This document shows, one piece after another, positions 20,601-29,811 of a stretch of 32,596 bases of DNA; the first letter of the stretch is position 1, and each line of letters opens with the position of its first letter. Source of the DNA: Chara braunii (lineage: Eukaryota; Streptophyta; Charophyceae; Charales; Characeae); the NCBI GenBank assembly GCA_003427395.1, contig BFEA01000070.1, positions 721,954 through 754,549 of the forward strand. The letters are read 5' to 3'. The notes under the pieces were generated by a model. The model saw only the letters and a program-made list of their open reading frames with translations. It ran no database searches and had not been told where the DNA came from. Position numbers and translations under genes: made by a program.

Positions 20601-21750
20601 GCATCCCACCATCCTTACGTCTTGCTTCCCCAGTTCACCGTCATGTCGGAGACCATTGCCAAATTTTCCATCATTTTCTGGATTTCCTTTAGGTTACTGT
20701 GAGTGGCCTCTACCATGATTGTGAGGTCACCTGCGAACAGGGAACAAATAGGAATGACCTCCTCCGATATTTGTGCAATTTGAATTTTAGTAATATTATT
20801 GTAAGCCCGCAGGTTGGAGACCAAAGCCTCCATAATAATTAAGAACAAAAAAGGGGTGATCGGGTCACCTTGACGGACCGAACGTTCCAACTTTAGGGGC
20901 GGCGCCAGACTCCTGTTGACTTGGATACAGGTGATCGCGTTATGATGGAGGATACGAACCCACCGCCTGAAGACCGGCCCGAAGTTCATTTTTCATAAAC
21001 TTTTGTCCAGGAAGTTCCAATCATCGTGATCATAAGCTTTTTCAAAATCGATAAAGACCAAGACCTCATTCTGGTGGGAGTTCCGAGCGAGCTGTAACAC
21101 CTCATGCACTAGGAGGATGTTTTCCTGTATATTTCTGTTATGTATAAACCCGGTTTGAGATGGGTGAATAATATCCTAAAAATTCGGGATCATACGATTA
21201 GCTAAGGCTTTCGAGAACATTTTATAGACCACCGTGAGAAGTGTAATGAGCTGATAATTGCGAATGTCCGTTCTGTCCCCTTTTTTGTAGAGTAGAGTCA
21301 ACACCCCTTGTCCCACCCTCTCGCCCATTTCCCCTATCCGCCATACTTCTTGATAGAAATCCATCACATCCTGACTAAGGAAATCCCATGTGGACTCCCA
21401 AAACTTTATTGGTAAGCCATCTATACCCAGGGATTTGTCTTCATGCATTTGCATGAGGGCCGTCCATATCTCCTGTTTGGAGAGCGGATTTTCGAGGGAC
21501 TCTCGCTGTTGAGGTGACAACACCTTCTCTACGGGGTAAAAAAACTCTGCAATTTGCCTATTATGCACCGTTTCATCAGGAGAATTAATGTGTAAAGAAA
21601 ACAAATCTTTATAGAAATCGCGAGCGATTTTAGTGCATCTGAGCGTGGTCACAGTCGGTTCTGCCTCCCTAACTTTCGGGTCATAAAGGGTCGCTATTGC
21701 GTTCCGTTTAACCCGCACATTAGCCAGTTCGAAAAAACGGGTGTCCATGG
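20601..21750 (-). pseudogene. LINE copy 2 reverse transcriptase domain
   Basis: The RT copies the LINE RNA at the nicked target. The N-terminal part (21748-21176) contains LSPQQRESLENPLSKQEIWT and DGLPIKFWESTWDF, then GVLTLLYKKGDRTDIRNYQL. The palm carries FIDFEKAYDH (first catalytic Asp, ~21030-21060), SVRQGDPITPFLFLIIMEAL (~20830-20890) and LFAGDLTIM at about 20715-20745. The YxDD-type motif, FADD in this family, has become FAGD, losing a catalytic Asp. The frame also breaks at about 21175 and 20990. Family membership is certain; the copy is dead. Confidence 0.9.
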
Positions 21751-22300
21751 TTCCTTTCGTTGAGAATTTTTTTTAGCCTCGCCAGTAGATTAGCTCCTTG
21801 CCATCAGTATCAAGAGAAATTCAGGAGTTGTTCTTTTAACTCTTGTGTCGCAGTCATCTGTTCCTGTCCATGCGAATTTTCCTGCTGATCTAGTTCTACA
21901 AGGTCATGCATTATCAAAATTTCTTGTTGATGTCGTTGAGCGACCAAGCGCTTACAAAACTCGTTGCATTTCCTTGTCAGAAAAAACAACCCATTATTGA
22001 ACCATGCAATTTGAGAGTCATGTTGAAGGCATCCCTCCTTCTTGTATTCCCAAATTTTTCGTACGTAGTTTTTCTGAGCAGAGAAGTATTGAGCTTACTA
22101 TAATAGCTTGCCCCTTGATCCGGGCGCTTGCGGAAAGTCCTGATAGCCATGCACATCCAATGGTCTAAACCGGGGTATGGACTCAATGGTAATATAGCAG
22201 CTGCTGTCCAACCTCCCAGAAGGTCCTCCGAGGCCAAGATCAAATCAATCTGGGACTTGGAGAGCCTACCCGGGTCATCGTTCCTAATGCAAGTAAAAGT
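21751..22300 (-). pseudogene. LINE copy 2 endonuclease C-terminus and linker
   Basis: SKSQIDLILASEDLLGGW and PGLDHWMCM match the copy-1 endonuclease end (SKSRIDLILLSNDLEGAL, SGLDHKTSC). It then reads FRKRPDQGASYYSKLNTSLL. The match begins at about 22300, so this copy is 5' truncated inside the endonuclease. Confidence 0.8.
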
Positions 22301-22404
22301 TCTCTCAGTGTCCCTTTTTCACCCTTTCTCTATTCCTTACCCTCCTCCCTAGGAGCCTTCTTCTTTGGTGGGTCAAATCCATGGCCACCCGATGTCTCAT
22401 TTTT
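22301..22404 (+). repeat. Right part of the split ~212-bp repeat
   Basis: It carries CACCCTTTCTCT, GCCTTCTTCTTTGGTGGGTC and a CCACCCGATGTCTCATTTTT segment, matching 10130-10215. It is the continuation of the repeat interrupted by LINE copy 2. Confidence 0.65.
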
Positions 22405-22640
22405 CTTAAACCGCCAGTACTTCACCCATACATCGACCGCGGCAAAAAATAGAGCCGCGGCGTTTCCACTTGAATGAATTCGGACCAGATCATAGAACGT
22501 ATCTTTGCAACACAGTGAGAAAATTTGGGGTCAGGCAAGGAGATGGACGGAGGACCCATTGGTGCCCCCCCCCAGTGGCTCCTTCCGACTTCCTGAGCCA
22601 GGTCATATGCCAGGAGAGGAAATAAGGTTTCCTCCCGTTT
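22405..22640 (+). mobile_element. AAGTACTGG-family TIR element, right end missing
   Basis: It starts CTTAAACCGCCAGTACTTCA, the terminal sequence of the family seen at 22641, 23482 and 32042, and has the internal CCGCGGCAAAAAATAGAG mark. No right terminal repeat is found before the next element begins. Confidence 0.5.
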
Positions 22641-22848
22641 CTTAAATCACCAGTACTTGGCCCACCTATTGATGCCGAGCCGGGAAATGCCCTGCACACC
22701 AAGTTTTGCCGAACCGACGGCGCTGCGTTTTGTTTCAATTTTGGCTGGCCCCTCCAACCATTGTGGTCTGGTACCCCGAAGCCCATCGGTTGCGGCGCGT
22801 TAACGGGAAACACCCGTGGCCCTTCCATGGGCCAAGTACTGGTGGTTT
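22641..22848. mobile_element. AAGTACTGG-family TIR element, 208 bp
   Basis: Left end CACCAGTACTTGGCCC and right end GGGCCAAGTACTGGTG are perfect 16-bp inverted repeats. A CGCGTTAACGGG mark near the right end is shared with the copies at 23482 and 32042. Non-coding, MITE-like. Confidence 0.85.
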
Positions 22849-23037
22849 CACAACCTGCACAGTCAATCCTCTGGATGCCAGAGTAATCAATGCTGGCACG
22901 CGTTTCTCAACCCTTTTTATGGGACGCTGGACCCGTTTTCCTGCAGGTGAAACTTCCCACCAATAGATGTAGCCTCTCCCAGAGTGCTAGTGATATCTGC
23001 TTTTACCAGTACCATTAGCACTGCAGGGGGTGTTGAT

Positions 23038-23063
<26 letters not shown>
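22849..23063 (+). mobile_element. LINE 3'-tail fragment with poly(A)
   Basis: It has the same order of marks as the 3' end of LINE copy 3: CAGTCAATCC, AATCAATGCTGGCA, GGGACGCTGGACCCGTTTTC, CCCACCAATAGATG and a terminal hairpin GTGCTAGT (22984) / ATTAGCAC (23014). A 25-base A tract follows. It is a severely 5'-truncated copy or a SINE that borrowed the LINE tail. Confidence 0.75.
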
Positions 23064-23068
<5 letters not shown>

Positions 23069-23286
23069 ATTGCAGTCATACATCATAGAGACCATGATGT
23101 TCATAGAATCATAGAAGAAGCAGTTAACAGAGCCCTAAATATTGATATGAGGATGGGATGGGAGGTGGTCTCACATTCCAGGACACCCACGGCCTACTAT
23201 TCCAGGTAATCACTGTGTACTCAGTGACTGGCCTCTACAACACCATGAACTTTTTATAAGAAAAAAAAAAAGAAAAAAAAAAAAAC
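23064..23286 (+). mobile_element. Possible SINE or processed repeat with poly(A)
   Basis: A ~200-bp non-coding stretch ends in an A-rich tract (23261-23286), and GAGCCCTAAA occurs both inside (23130) and just after it (23290). No A/B box promoter is obvious. Confidence 0.3.
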
Positions 23287-23504
23287 ACAGAGCCCTAAAA
23301 TTTCAGGGTTTTTTCAAGGTCGTTATAACAAAAGTCCCACACCTTTTAAGCCAGACCTGTCACCAGTCCACAAAGTGGACACTAAATAAACCAACAACAA
23401 AAAACAAATTTGAAGTAAAAAAATGGATCAAAGGGGTGTAAAACCCCAAGGCAAAACTGTGTTTTCATGCAAAATTCACTCTTACACCACCAGTACTTTG
23501 CCCA

Positions 23505-23744
23505 GCTATTGGCCGCAGAAAAAAATAGAGTAGAAACGTTTCGAGCAGGGCGAATTTGGGCGCTACTGTCACGGTAGTGGCCCATACGTTTTCTGCAATC
23601 GTGGTCCTGTCTCTTATACACATACACCAGTGTATAAGAGACAGGCTATTGGCCGCAGAAAAAAATAGAGTAGAAACGTTTCGAGCAGGGCGAATTTGGG
23701 CGCTACTGTCACGGTAGTGGCCCATACGTTTTCTGCAATCGTGG
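23505..23744. repeat. Exact 100-bp duplication around an adapter (artefact)
   Basis: 23505-23604 and 23645-23744 are identical and lie on either side of a transposon-adapter junction. The duplication is not biological. Confidence 0.95.
23607..23644. other. Nextera mate-pair junction adapter remnant
   Basis: CTGTCTCTTATACACAT and GTGTATAAGAGACAG are the two inward-facing Tn5 mosaic-end halves. The 38-nt total is exactly that of the standard Nextera mate-pair junction, with only the six central bases (ACACCA) different. Any protein predicted across it (for example containing VYKRQ) is spurious. Confidence 0.95.
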
Positions 23745-23786
23745 CTTCTTAACGGGCATGACTTTAGGAAGTACTGGTGATTTAAG

Positions 23787-24174
23787 TTCTTCAAGACAGT
23801 CGTCTCCAAGACCCCAACAAACATCGAACTTGATACACGCAGCAACATGATTCCATTAGCAACGGGATAGGATAAAAAATAGTTTGTGTGGCAGTTGAGT
23901 GACCCAAATCCTGCAGTGCAGTACTCGTGATCCCACGGTCAATATTTTACACGTATTACCCGAAAAGGTAAGAAGATCTTTGTTCCTCTCCTCCTCTCCT
24001 TAACACTGGGCATGCCCGTGCAAAGAAAGCGTCCCGCCAAGAACTTTTCAATTCGTTGGGGGTATGGCCAACCCCAAAAGAGGGTGGGGTCGGCCATCGG
24101 CCCACTGGATAGAACATTTTCAGTGTTTTGTTTGCTGTTGTGGAATTATCTCATTGGGTGGAGCCCTCCTTCAA
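23787..24174. other. No feature recognised
   Basis: Spacer sequence without ORF, repeat or RNA gene that I can support. Confidence 0.5.
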
Positions 24175-24526
24175 GGCCTCGCCACACTACTCTTGAAAAC
24201 TTTTTTCAAGAGTTGCTGCATCGCCACACAGCCTCTTAACACTTGGGGCTGTCAAGAGCTGTCAGAGTGGCAGCCTCTTGAAACCCTTTCAAGAGCAGCT
24301 CTTCAAAGATTGGAAACCCCACCCTGCAACTCGTGTGTTTTCAAGCGTCCTTGGCCGAACCCTGGAGGGACTATCGATTTTCAAGAGTTGTCGAGCCATT
24401 AGTCTGATGCCATTAGAAAAAAACAAAGATGTATGACTGTCTTTTTTCATCCTCTGTCCAACACCATCACCCTTTCGAGAGTGCTGTGTGGCGAGGGGCC
24501 GAAAACTCATGAAAACCCAACTCTTG

Positions 24527-24541
24527 AGAACGTCTGACAGC
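24527..24541 (+). repeat. Target-site duplication of LINE copy 3, left
   Basis: AGAACGTCTGACAGC is repeated exactly at 28250-28264 after the poly(A) tract. Confidence 0.9.
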
Positions 24542-24559
24542 AATAAAATGAACATCAGA

Positions 24560-25460
24560 AATTATTAGCCCATAACATTGCTTACAGTTGTTTACAAAAA
24601 GTTGTCAAAGGCCTTTGCAAACCGCATGATCCCAGTAATGGAGGATGTTATTCATCCGGATCAAACCGGCTTCATGCAGAACAGGAACATACAAGAGAAT
24701 ATTCTGCTAATACATGAGATCCCTCAACTTACGAAGCACTCTCGTCGGAATGCGGCCCTCATATTTATCGACTTCGAAAAGGCCTATGACCATGTGGACT
24801 GGACGTTTTTGGACAAATGCCTCGAAAAGATGAACTTTGGGTCAGGCTTCAGACGATGGATACAAATCTTGCATCAAAACGCCACCACATGCGTCCAAGT
24901 CAACGAAAGCCTGGCGCCACCTCTACGCCAAAAACGATCAATCAGACAAGGAGACCCTATTGCCCCTTTCCTGTTCCTGGTCATAATGGAAGCACTGACA
25001 GTCAACCTTCGGGCAAATAAAAACATCACTAAACTACGAGTTACACGCATCCCGGAGGAGGCGGTCCCAGTGTGCTCCCTTTTCGCGGATAACCTAACAA
25101 TTATTGCAGAGGCCACACACCACACACCACAACATGGAGGAAATCCAACATATGATGGAAAAATTTACTATGGTTTCCGATATGACGATCAACTCGGGCT
25201 CCAAAACACAAGGGTGGTGGATTCACTACGAAGGAGGACGTCCCCCAGAGACTCCACGCATAGCTGAGGTACCACTGGAGGCACCAATAAGGATCCTGGG
25301 GGTTTCCATGACCGCGGAAGGGAGACCACCTACTAATGATGAATGGATCAACACCCCGGCGCAACATAAATTAAATAATTGGAAAAACAAACACACATCA
25401 CTCTTTGGTCAGGCCTTAGTTCTTAATAACATTGTCTTTGCATCGCTATGGTATAAGTCC
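24560..25460 (+). pseudogene. LINE copy 3 reverse transcriptase domain
   Basis: This is the RT palm and thumb. Motifs in order are IHPDQTGFMQNRNIQENILL (~24650), LIFIDFEKAYDHVDW with the first catalytic Asp (~24757-24800), RSIRQGDPIAPFLFLVIMEA (~24937-24995), and CSLFADNLTII at about 25074-25106. The FADD motif has become FADN, so a second catalytic Asp is lost. After EATHH the frame shifts (about 25120) into NMEEIQHMMEKFTMVSDMTI and on to LGVSMTAEGRPP and NWKNKHTSLFGQALVLNNIV, ending at a TGA at 25467. The N-terminal 190 residues present in copy 2 are absent. Confidence 0.95.
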
Positions 25461-26260
25461 CTACTATGACCCTTAAGCAAAGCAGCCTTGAGGGCTCTAA
25501 GGCAAAAGGCTGCAGCCTTTCTGTGGAGGGGAGATGGAGAGCAAGCCAATGTGATCAGCCGAGTGACCTGAGACTTCATTATCCAACCAAAGGTGAGAGG
25601 AGGCTTAGGGATTCTAGACCCGGCTACGCAGGTACAAGCCTTACGAATCAAATGGATTAAGAAGCTCATTTTTGCCCCCCAGAGCCCATGGTGTGCCTTG
25701 GCCCTGGAACATCTTGCACGGCTAGCCCCAGCTGCCCCCCGGACAATCCACCCGCTCACTTGGTTAGAAGACCGTTTTTGAACAATCCCGCGTAAACTCT
25801 CGGACGGAAGGGAGGGAGCAGAAGAAGGAGGGGGTCAGCCACTGGACAATTTTTTGCCATCTTTACTGCAAACCTGGCGCAGCCTTCCGCTTCCAGACAG
25901 GACCCAACCCGGGCGGTGGGAGGAGGTCTACCGACAACCCCTCTTTGGAAACAGATGGATAATAGATACGGAGGGCCGTGTGAGGATAAGTTCAGCCCCG
26001 CCATGGAAAAATTGGGTCAAACATGGTATTCTTAGTGTTGGGGATCTCTGGGACACTGACAGACAAACATGGAAAACGGGGGACCAGATGCGGGACATCT
26101 TACGGTATTGCCATCGGGTGGAAGGGTCCTTGGAAAGCCTCATTGAAGACATCCCGCTGGAATGGTACCGGATTCTCAGAAGAGGCCCCGACTTGAGAGA
26201 GGGGGACTGGGTGACGATCACAGAGACCCCACACCTGATTGGACTGAAATGATCCTGATC
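25461..26260 (+). pseudogene. LINE copy 3 ORF2 post-RT region
   Basis: It continues in the same series: PLSKAALRALRQKAAAFLWR, RGGLGILDPATQVQALRIKW, EHLARLAPAAPRTIHPLTWL, then stops. The next open part (25854-26252) reads WEEVYRQPLFGNRWIIDTEG, WKNWVKHGILSVGDLWDTD and PLEWYRILRRGPDLREGDW. The related stretch in copy 2 is more degraded. The function of this segment in plant LINEs is not known to me. Confidence 0.85.
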
Positions 26261-27380
26261 GAATACCACATTATCACAAAATTAAATGCCCTCCGAGCAA
26301 TAGAGGCACCCTTTGAATGGAAGAGCAGAACAACAGTCAACAGAGTGAGAGTCCTGGAAGAAAAGGGACAGAGGGTGGCCTTCCAGCCAGATAAACCAAT
26401 CCAGGATTTGGCCATGGATCCAGCAGAATGGGTATGGCAGGCCCCCCGACGGAGGGGTGCCCCTGGAGCAAGTTACATTAGGCTGCACCTCTTAACGGTC
26501 AAATCAGCTTACAAAATGATTCGACCCAAACGCCATATGAGAGATACAATTAATGATAGATGGGTCAAGCAGCCGCTCTCTCCTGACACTGATTCAATGG
26601 TTTAAAGAACAAAAGCATAAGCGAATGAAAATTACTTCGCTACAATGGCAGATAGCTCACCGCTGCCTGCCGACAAACGATTGGTTGACTGACCGAACAA
26701 GCCTTGAACAAAGAGGCCTGTTGCTTCCATGGTGCCAGCGATGCCAGAACCTCTTCCCCTTCCACAAGAAGGCAGAAACCATTGAACATATCTTCATGCA
26801 GTGTCCGATCGCCCAGTTCATATGGAGGTGGTGGGACCGTATTTGGCGGAAGATGGAACCGGATATTCCCTTGTCCTGGTTATGGCAAACCATTCTGGCG
26901 GGGCATTGGCCCCAGGCAGAGACTGCCACGCCCTTCATCGAAAACATGTACAGAATAGGTAGGAGGGCAGTGATGTGGGCACTCTGGTGGCAAAGATGCA
27001 CCCTAACCATGGAAAAGGTACTGGTAGAGGGCGCAGAGATCATAGAACAAATCCAGCAACAATTCCACCTAGAATTTACACGAAGGTGGGTAGATACAAA
27101 GGAACAATTGGACCTTTTTAAACAAACAAGGGATGTCAGGAGAAAGATAACGAAATTTTGCAAGGACTGGATAGGGGGGGAGAGGGAAGGTTGGATTGCA
27201 AAAGTAGTATGGAGTGGGGATCAAGAGGAAGGGGTACAAAACTTAGAAGAAATGAGAGACTACAGGCTGGTTCTCAAGGACTGGACTAACATTGAGGCCT
27301 CGTTCCCATTACGCCCCTCCACAGATTTCCCGGACCCCTTCCCTCCTCATGCCCTATCGCTGACAGAAATCCTGGCCTGA
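26250..27380 (+). pseudogene. LINE copy 3 zf-RVT and C-terminal domain
   Basis: ILIEYHIITKLNAL..IEAPFEWKSRTTVN leads to LLTVKSAYKMIRPKRHMRD. After a frameshift near 26570 the last 275-codon frame has ITSLQWQIAHRCLPTNDWL, LPWCQRCQNLFPFHKK and ETIEHIFMQCPIAQFIWRWW, a C-x2-C...H-x4-C zinc-binding pattern of zf-RVT. It then reads DIRRKIT-like DVRRKITKFCKDWIGGEREG and ends PDPFPPHALSLTEILA at the TGA of 27378. This last frame is intact for 276 codons. Confidence 0.9.
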
Positions 27381-28249
27381 AAGAGATAAAGATATCCTGT
27401 CCCTCCCCCACCCACTTGATATTTCCCAACTCGTTCGTCCCTCCTGGCCACGCAAGGAACCCCTCCCTGGAGCCCCCTGGGGAGGATCCTGCTTGCTAAT
27501 CACGCCTACCAACTTCACTGATGCAGCCGGACAGTCGGCAAGCTGGCGGGATGGAACAGACAGACCTAGGACAAGTATCAGAACTTACGGAAGCCGGGGG
27601 GCGTCTCAAGAGTGCAATCAGGGGAAATGGCTATTACAATCACGCCTGCCAACTTCACTGATGCAGCCGGACAGCCCGCAAGCTGGCAGGTGGAACAGAG
27701 GCCCTAGGATAAGTATCAGAGCCTACGGGAGCCCGGGGGCATCTCAAGAGTGCAATCAGGAAATGGCTATTACAAGCTCAGACGACAGCAAGCAGCCGGT
27801 CACTGTATCAGTCCTGAATTTTCTATCTGGCACTCTCCCTCTGAGGGTGAAGAGATACAAAGGTGACAGCAGGTTTCCAAGGTCTACCCAGGGCTGCTCA
27901 ATTAAGGGCTATTGGACAACAGCATAACTTTACACAGCAAGCCCCGGTGCCCCCCGGGAGTAGGAATCTGGCGCCGAAATCAGGGTGAAGAGGCTCCCCC
28001 CTCCTCAGTCAATCCCCTGGTCTCCAGGGCAATCAATGCTGGCAGGTTCTTTCTACGTTTTTTCTGATGTGTTCTGATGTATATCATACTCATAAGGGAC
28101 GCTGGACCCGTTTTCCAGCAGGTGATGCTCCCCACCAATAGATGGAGCCTATCCCCAGGTGCTAGCGGTGTCTGCTCTCATCAGCATGGCTAGCACTGGA
28201 GGGATCTGTTTCTTCCCAAAAAAAAAAGGAAAAAAAAAAAAAAAAAAAA
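27381..28249 (+). other. LINE copy 3 3' UTR and poly(A)
   Basis: It contains a 140-bp tandem repeat (27498-27774), a GGTGAAGAGG / CAGTCAATCC module near 27985-28017, and a hairpin GCTGGA...TCCAGC (28101-28119). A terminal hairpin follows, GTGCTAGC (28159-28166) / GCTAGCAC (28189-28196), about 20 bases before the A tract. Confidence 0.85.
27498..27774 (+). repeat. 140-bp tandem repeat in LINE 3' UTR
   Basis: Units start AATCACGCCT(A/G)CCAACTTC at 27498 and 27638. They share GATGCAGCCGGACAG, AAGCTGGC(G/A)GG, AGTATCAGA and CTCAAGAGTGCAATCAGG. The second unit is slightly shorter. Confidence 0.9.
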
Positions 28250-28264
28250 AGAACGTCTGACAGC
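28250..28264 (+). repeat. Target-site duplication of LINE copy 3, right
   Basis: AGAACGTCTGACAGC, identical to 24527-24541. Its first A merges with the poly(A) tract. Confidence 0.9.
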
Positions 28265-28305
28265 TCTTGAAAATTTCCCCGTTTCAAGAGTGGTGTGGCG
28301 AGGCC

Positions 28306-28780
28306 CTCAATCACGGAGTATATGGAGGGCGTCATAATCACTGCTGTCAGAAGTCGAGTTTATTCCCGAAAATGTGGCAGTTACTTTGTTCACTGTCGCT
28401 GCAACCACCACCGTCAGATCAGTTGTGATCTGGTGGCTGAGAAGCACTCTGCCGTGATTTCTGGTGTCAGGTCTCTGTTTCTTCTTTTTTTTTTTTGCCT
28501 TTCTCCTTTTTTCTCAGCCCCGAAATTCGTACTGAACCTGTCAGCCCGCTGCCACTCAGTGTCACACTGGATCTGCCACACTCCTATCCGACTGCTAATG
28601 GGACCATGCCCCAGATCTTGACCAAAAATAAAACATGGCAAAAAAGAAGAAAAGAAGAAAACTGAAAAACATTTAATATCCCCAAAATTTAATGCACTTC
28701 TTACTCAGTGCTGGGGGATTTAACCTGGGGCTGCATGCTGCCGCCAGGATAGAGGGATATCACAAGGGCTATTCTTGCAA
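28306..28780. other. No gene recognised
   Basis: A 108-codon plus ORF (28295-28621) crosses the end of the TIR element, so it is unlikely to be a gene. A poly(T) run lies at 28484-28496. Confidence 0.5.
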
Positions 28781-29032
28781 AAAAAAACAAAAAAAAACTG
28801 GGGCTGAAAAGTAGGGGTCCCTCCCTGTTCACCACTTGTGTGTCCTTCCCTCCGATTCCTTGCACCAATTGACCTCGAACTTCCCCCATCTTCCCTCGTC
28901 CATGCGGAACGTACCTGGTCATCATCTCAGTCCTGGTTGGAATAACGAGGGTAGGACTGCTGCAAACTGTGGTGACCCTTACAGCTCAAGCCATGGCAGC
29001 AAATGGAAGGACTGCCGGTCAACATCCCAAGG

Positions 29033-29065
<33 letters not shown>
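28781..29065 (+). mobile_element. Possible SINE or processed repeat ending in poly(A)
   Basis: About 250 bp of non-coding DNA ends in a ~29-base A tract (29037-29065). No internal promoter boxes are clear. The left boundary is a guess from another A-rich run near 28779-28798. Confidence 0.3.
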
Positions 29066-29068
<3 letters not shown>

Positions 29069-29522
29069 GATATCAGCCTCACGTCCTTCGTCTGTCAAGA
29101 CAGCACAGGAACCATTTGGATTAGCGGTAGTCTGGAGCGCTCCACCTATAATATTGCGACACACGCATGCTTCAGTTGCAGAGCAGGGTGGAGATAGTGG
29201 TTCCCCATTTTTTCCTAGTATTATGCCATTCCTGTACTTGGCTTTTGGAAGTGTCGGGTAAGAATAAATGATCGTTGGCGCTGATGCCGGTTTCCGGCTA
29301 CGGGACGTTAGTGCTGTGTTAGTGCAGCGTGAACACGTCACACCGGTGGCGCAATTCCATTGCGCAGTGTTTAGCAGTGCTGATGCGTCGCCACCATACC
29401 TGATGGAGCGGATTGGGGGCTTTGCCTTCCGGTCGTTGATACGGAGCGGGCACAGGGTAATCCTGCTTCGGCGTTGCCTGGAGCAGCACTGGAGCAGCCT
29501 CTTGGATTGTTGGTTCTGAAGA
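29066..29522. other. No feature recognised
   Basis: Mixed-composition spacer. Overlapping short ORFs on both strands lack any recognisable domain. Confidence 0.5.
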
Positions 29523-29785
29523 TTTGAGCTGGTGAAGCGGATTTGTGGTCACTCTTCTGTGTTGGCTGCTTATGCTTCGATGATGTCGATTCTGTTTGGT
29601 TCTGACGACTCAAGTTGGTCTATCGGCTTTGCGGTTGCTCGTCGGCTGCTTTATCTTGCTCAAATGGCAGCTGGTTTCCTTCGGTTTGAAGGCTCAAGTT
29701 GGTGTAGCGGTTTTACGGTTGCTCGTCGGATGTTTTATCTTGCTCATATGGCAGCTGGTTTCCTTCGGTTAAGGGCTGGTCTCTT
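29523..29785 (+). repeat. ~85-bp tandem repeat, three units
   Basis: The last two units start CTCAAGTTGG at 29609 and 29693 and share CGGTTGCTCGTCGG, TTTATCTTGCTCA, ATGGCAGCTGGTTTCCTTCG. A diverged first unit begins near 29523 (TTTGAGCTGG). An 88-codon ORF spans them, but its repeat period is 84 bp and it is probably incidental. Confidence 0.8.
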
Positions 29786-29811
29786 ATTGTGTGGTTAGTG
29801 GGGATCATCCG

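Larger units (their letters stand above)
10338..22300 (-). mobile_element. L1-type LINE copy 2, split by a nested element
   Basis: A minus-strand LINE whose 5' end is truncated in the endonuclease C-terminus (22300) and whose 3' end is the poly(T) at 10338. Coding similarity to copy 3 runs from 22300 down to about 18847, breaks in the middle of the C-terminal region (IIEQI...QQT), and continues from 11415 downward with LLRRWSDTK. Joining the two edges restores colinearity with copy 3 with no residues lost. Everything between, 11416-18842, is therefore a later insertion. The likely target duplication at the LINE ends is an imperfect CTCTC...CCCTTTTT-type match (10325-10345 and 22300-22317). 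Confidence 0.85.
23482..23786. mobile_element. AAGTACTGG-family TIR element with artefactual duplication
   Basis: The left end (CTTACACCACCAGTACTTTG) and right end (AAGTACTGGTGATTTAAG) are inverted. Removing the 140 bp added by the adapter artefact leaves 165 bp, close to the 162-bp intact copy at 32042 with which it shares CCGCAGAAAAAAATAGAG, GTGGCCCATACGTTT and TTAACGGGCA(T/C)GACTTT. Confidence 0.8.
24542..28249 (+). mobile_element. L1-type LINE copy 3, 5' truncated
   Basis: It begins in the RT domain (NIRNY..PITLLTVVYKK) and runs through the thumb, a long C-terminal region, zf-RVT, the 3' UTR and a poly(A) tract (28218-28249). The flanking 14-15 bp duplication shows it is one insertion by target-primed reverse transcription, truncated at insertion and not by later deletion. 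It is the most complete and youngest-looking copy, yet has several stops and frameshifts. Confidence 0.95.
24175..28305. mobile_element. ~0.4-kb TIR element, split by LINE copy 3
   Basis: The left terminus GGCCTCGCCACACTACTCTT (24175) and the reverse complement of the right terminus, GGCCTCGCCACACCACTCTT, differ at one base; the right terminus ends at about 28305. Between them lies LINE copy 3 with its target duplication. Without it the element would be about 408 bp. The element is packed with CTCTTGA / TCAAGAG (about a dozen copies on both strands). It is flanked by TCAA on both sides if one C is assigned to the right end, a possible 4-bp duplication. There is no transposase. Confidence 0.8.

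Noticed and set aside
23382-23848. Minus ORFs of 81 and 127 codons with repeated peptide
   Set aside because: They cross the adapter junction and the artefactual duplication; part of the protein is adapter translation.
28295-28621. 108-codon ORF as a gene
   Set aside because: It begins inside the TIR element terminus, is low in recognisable features, and contains a Phe-rich run from a T tract.
28700-28790. tRNA-derived SINE promoter on the minus strand (GGTTAAATCC as B box)
   Set aside because: The candidate A and B boxes are only ~20 bases apart and both deviate from consensus.
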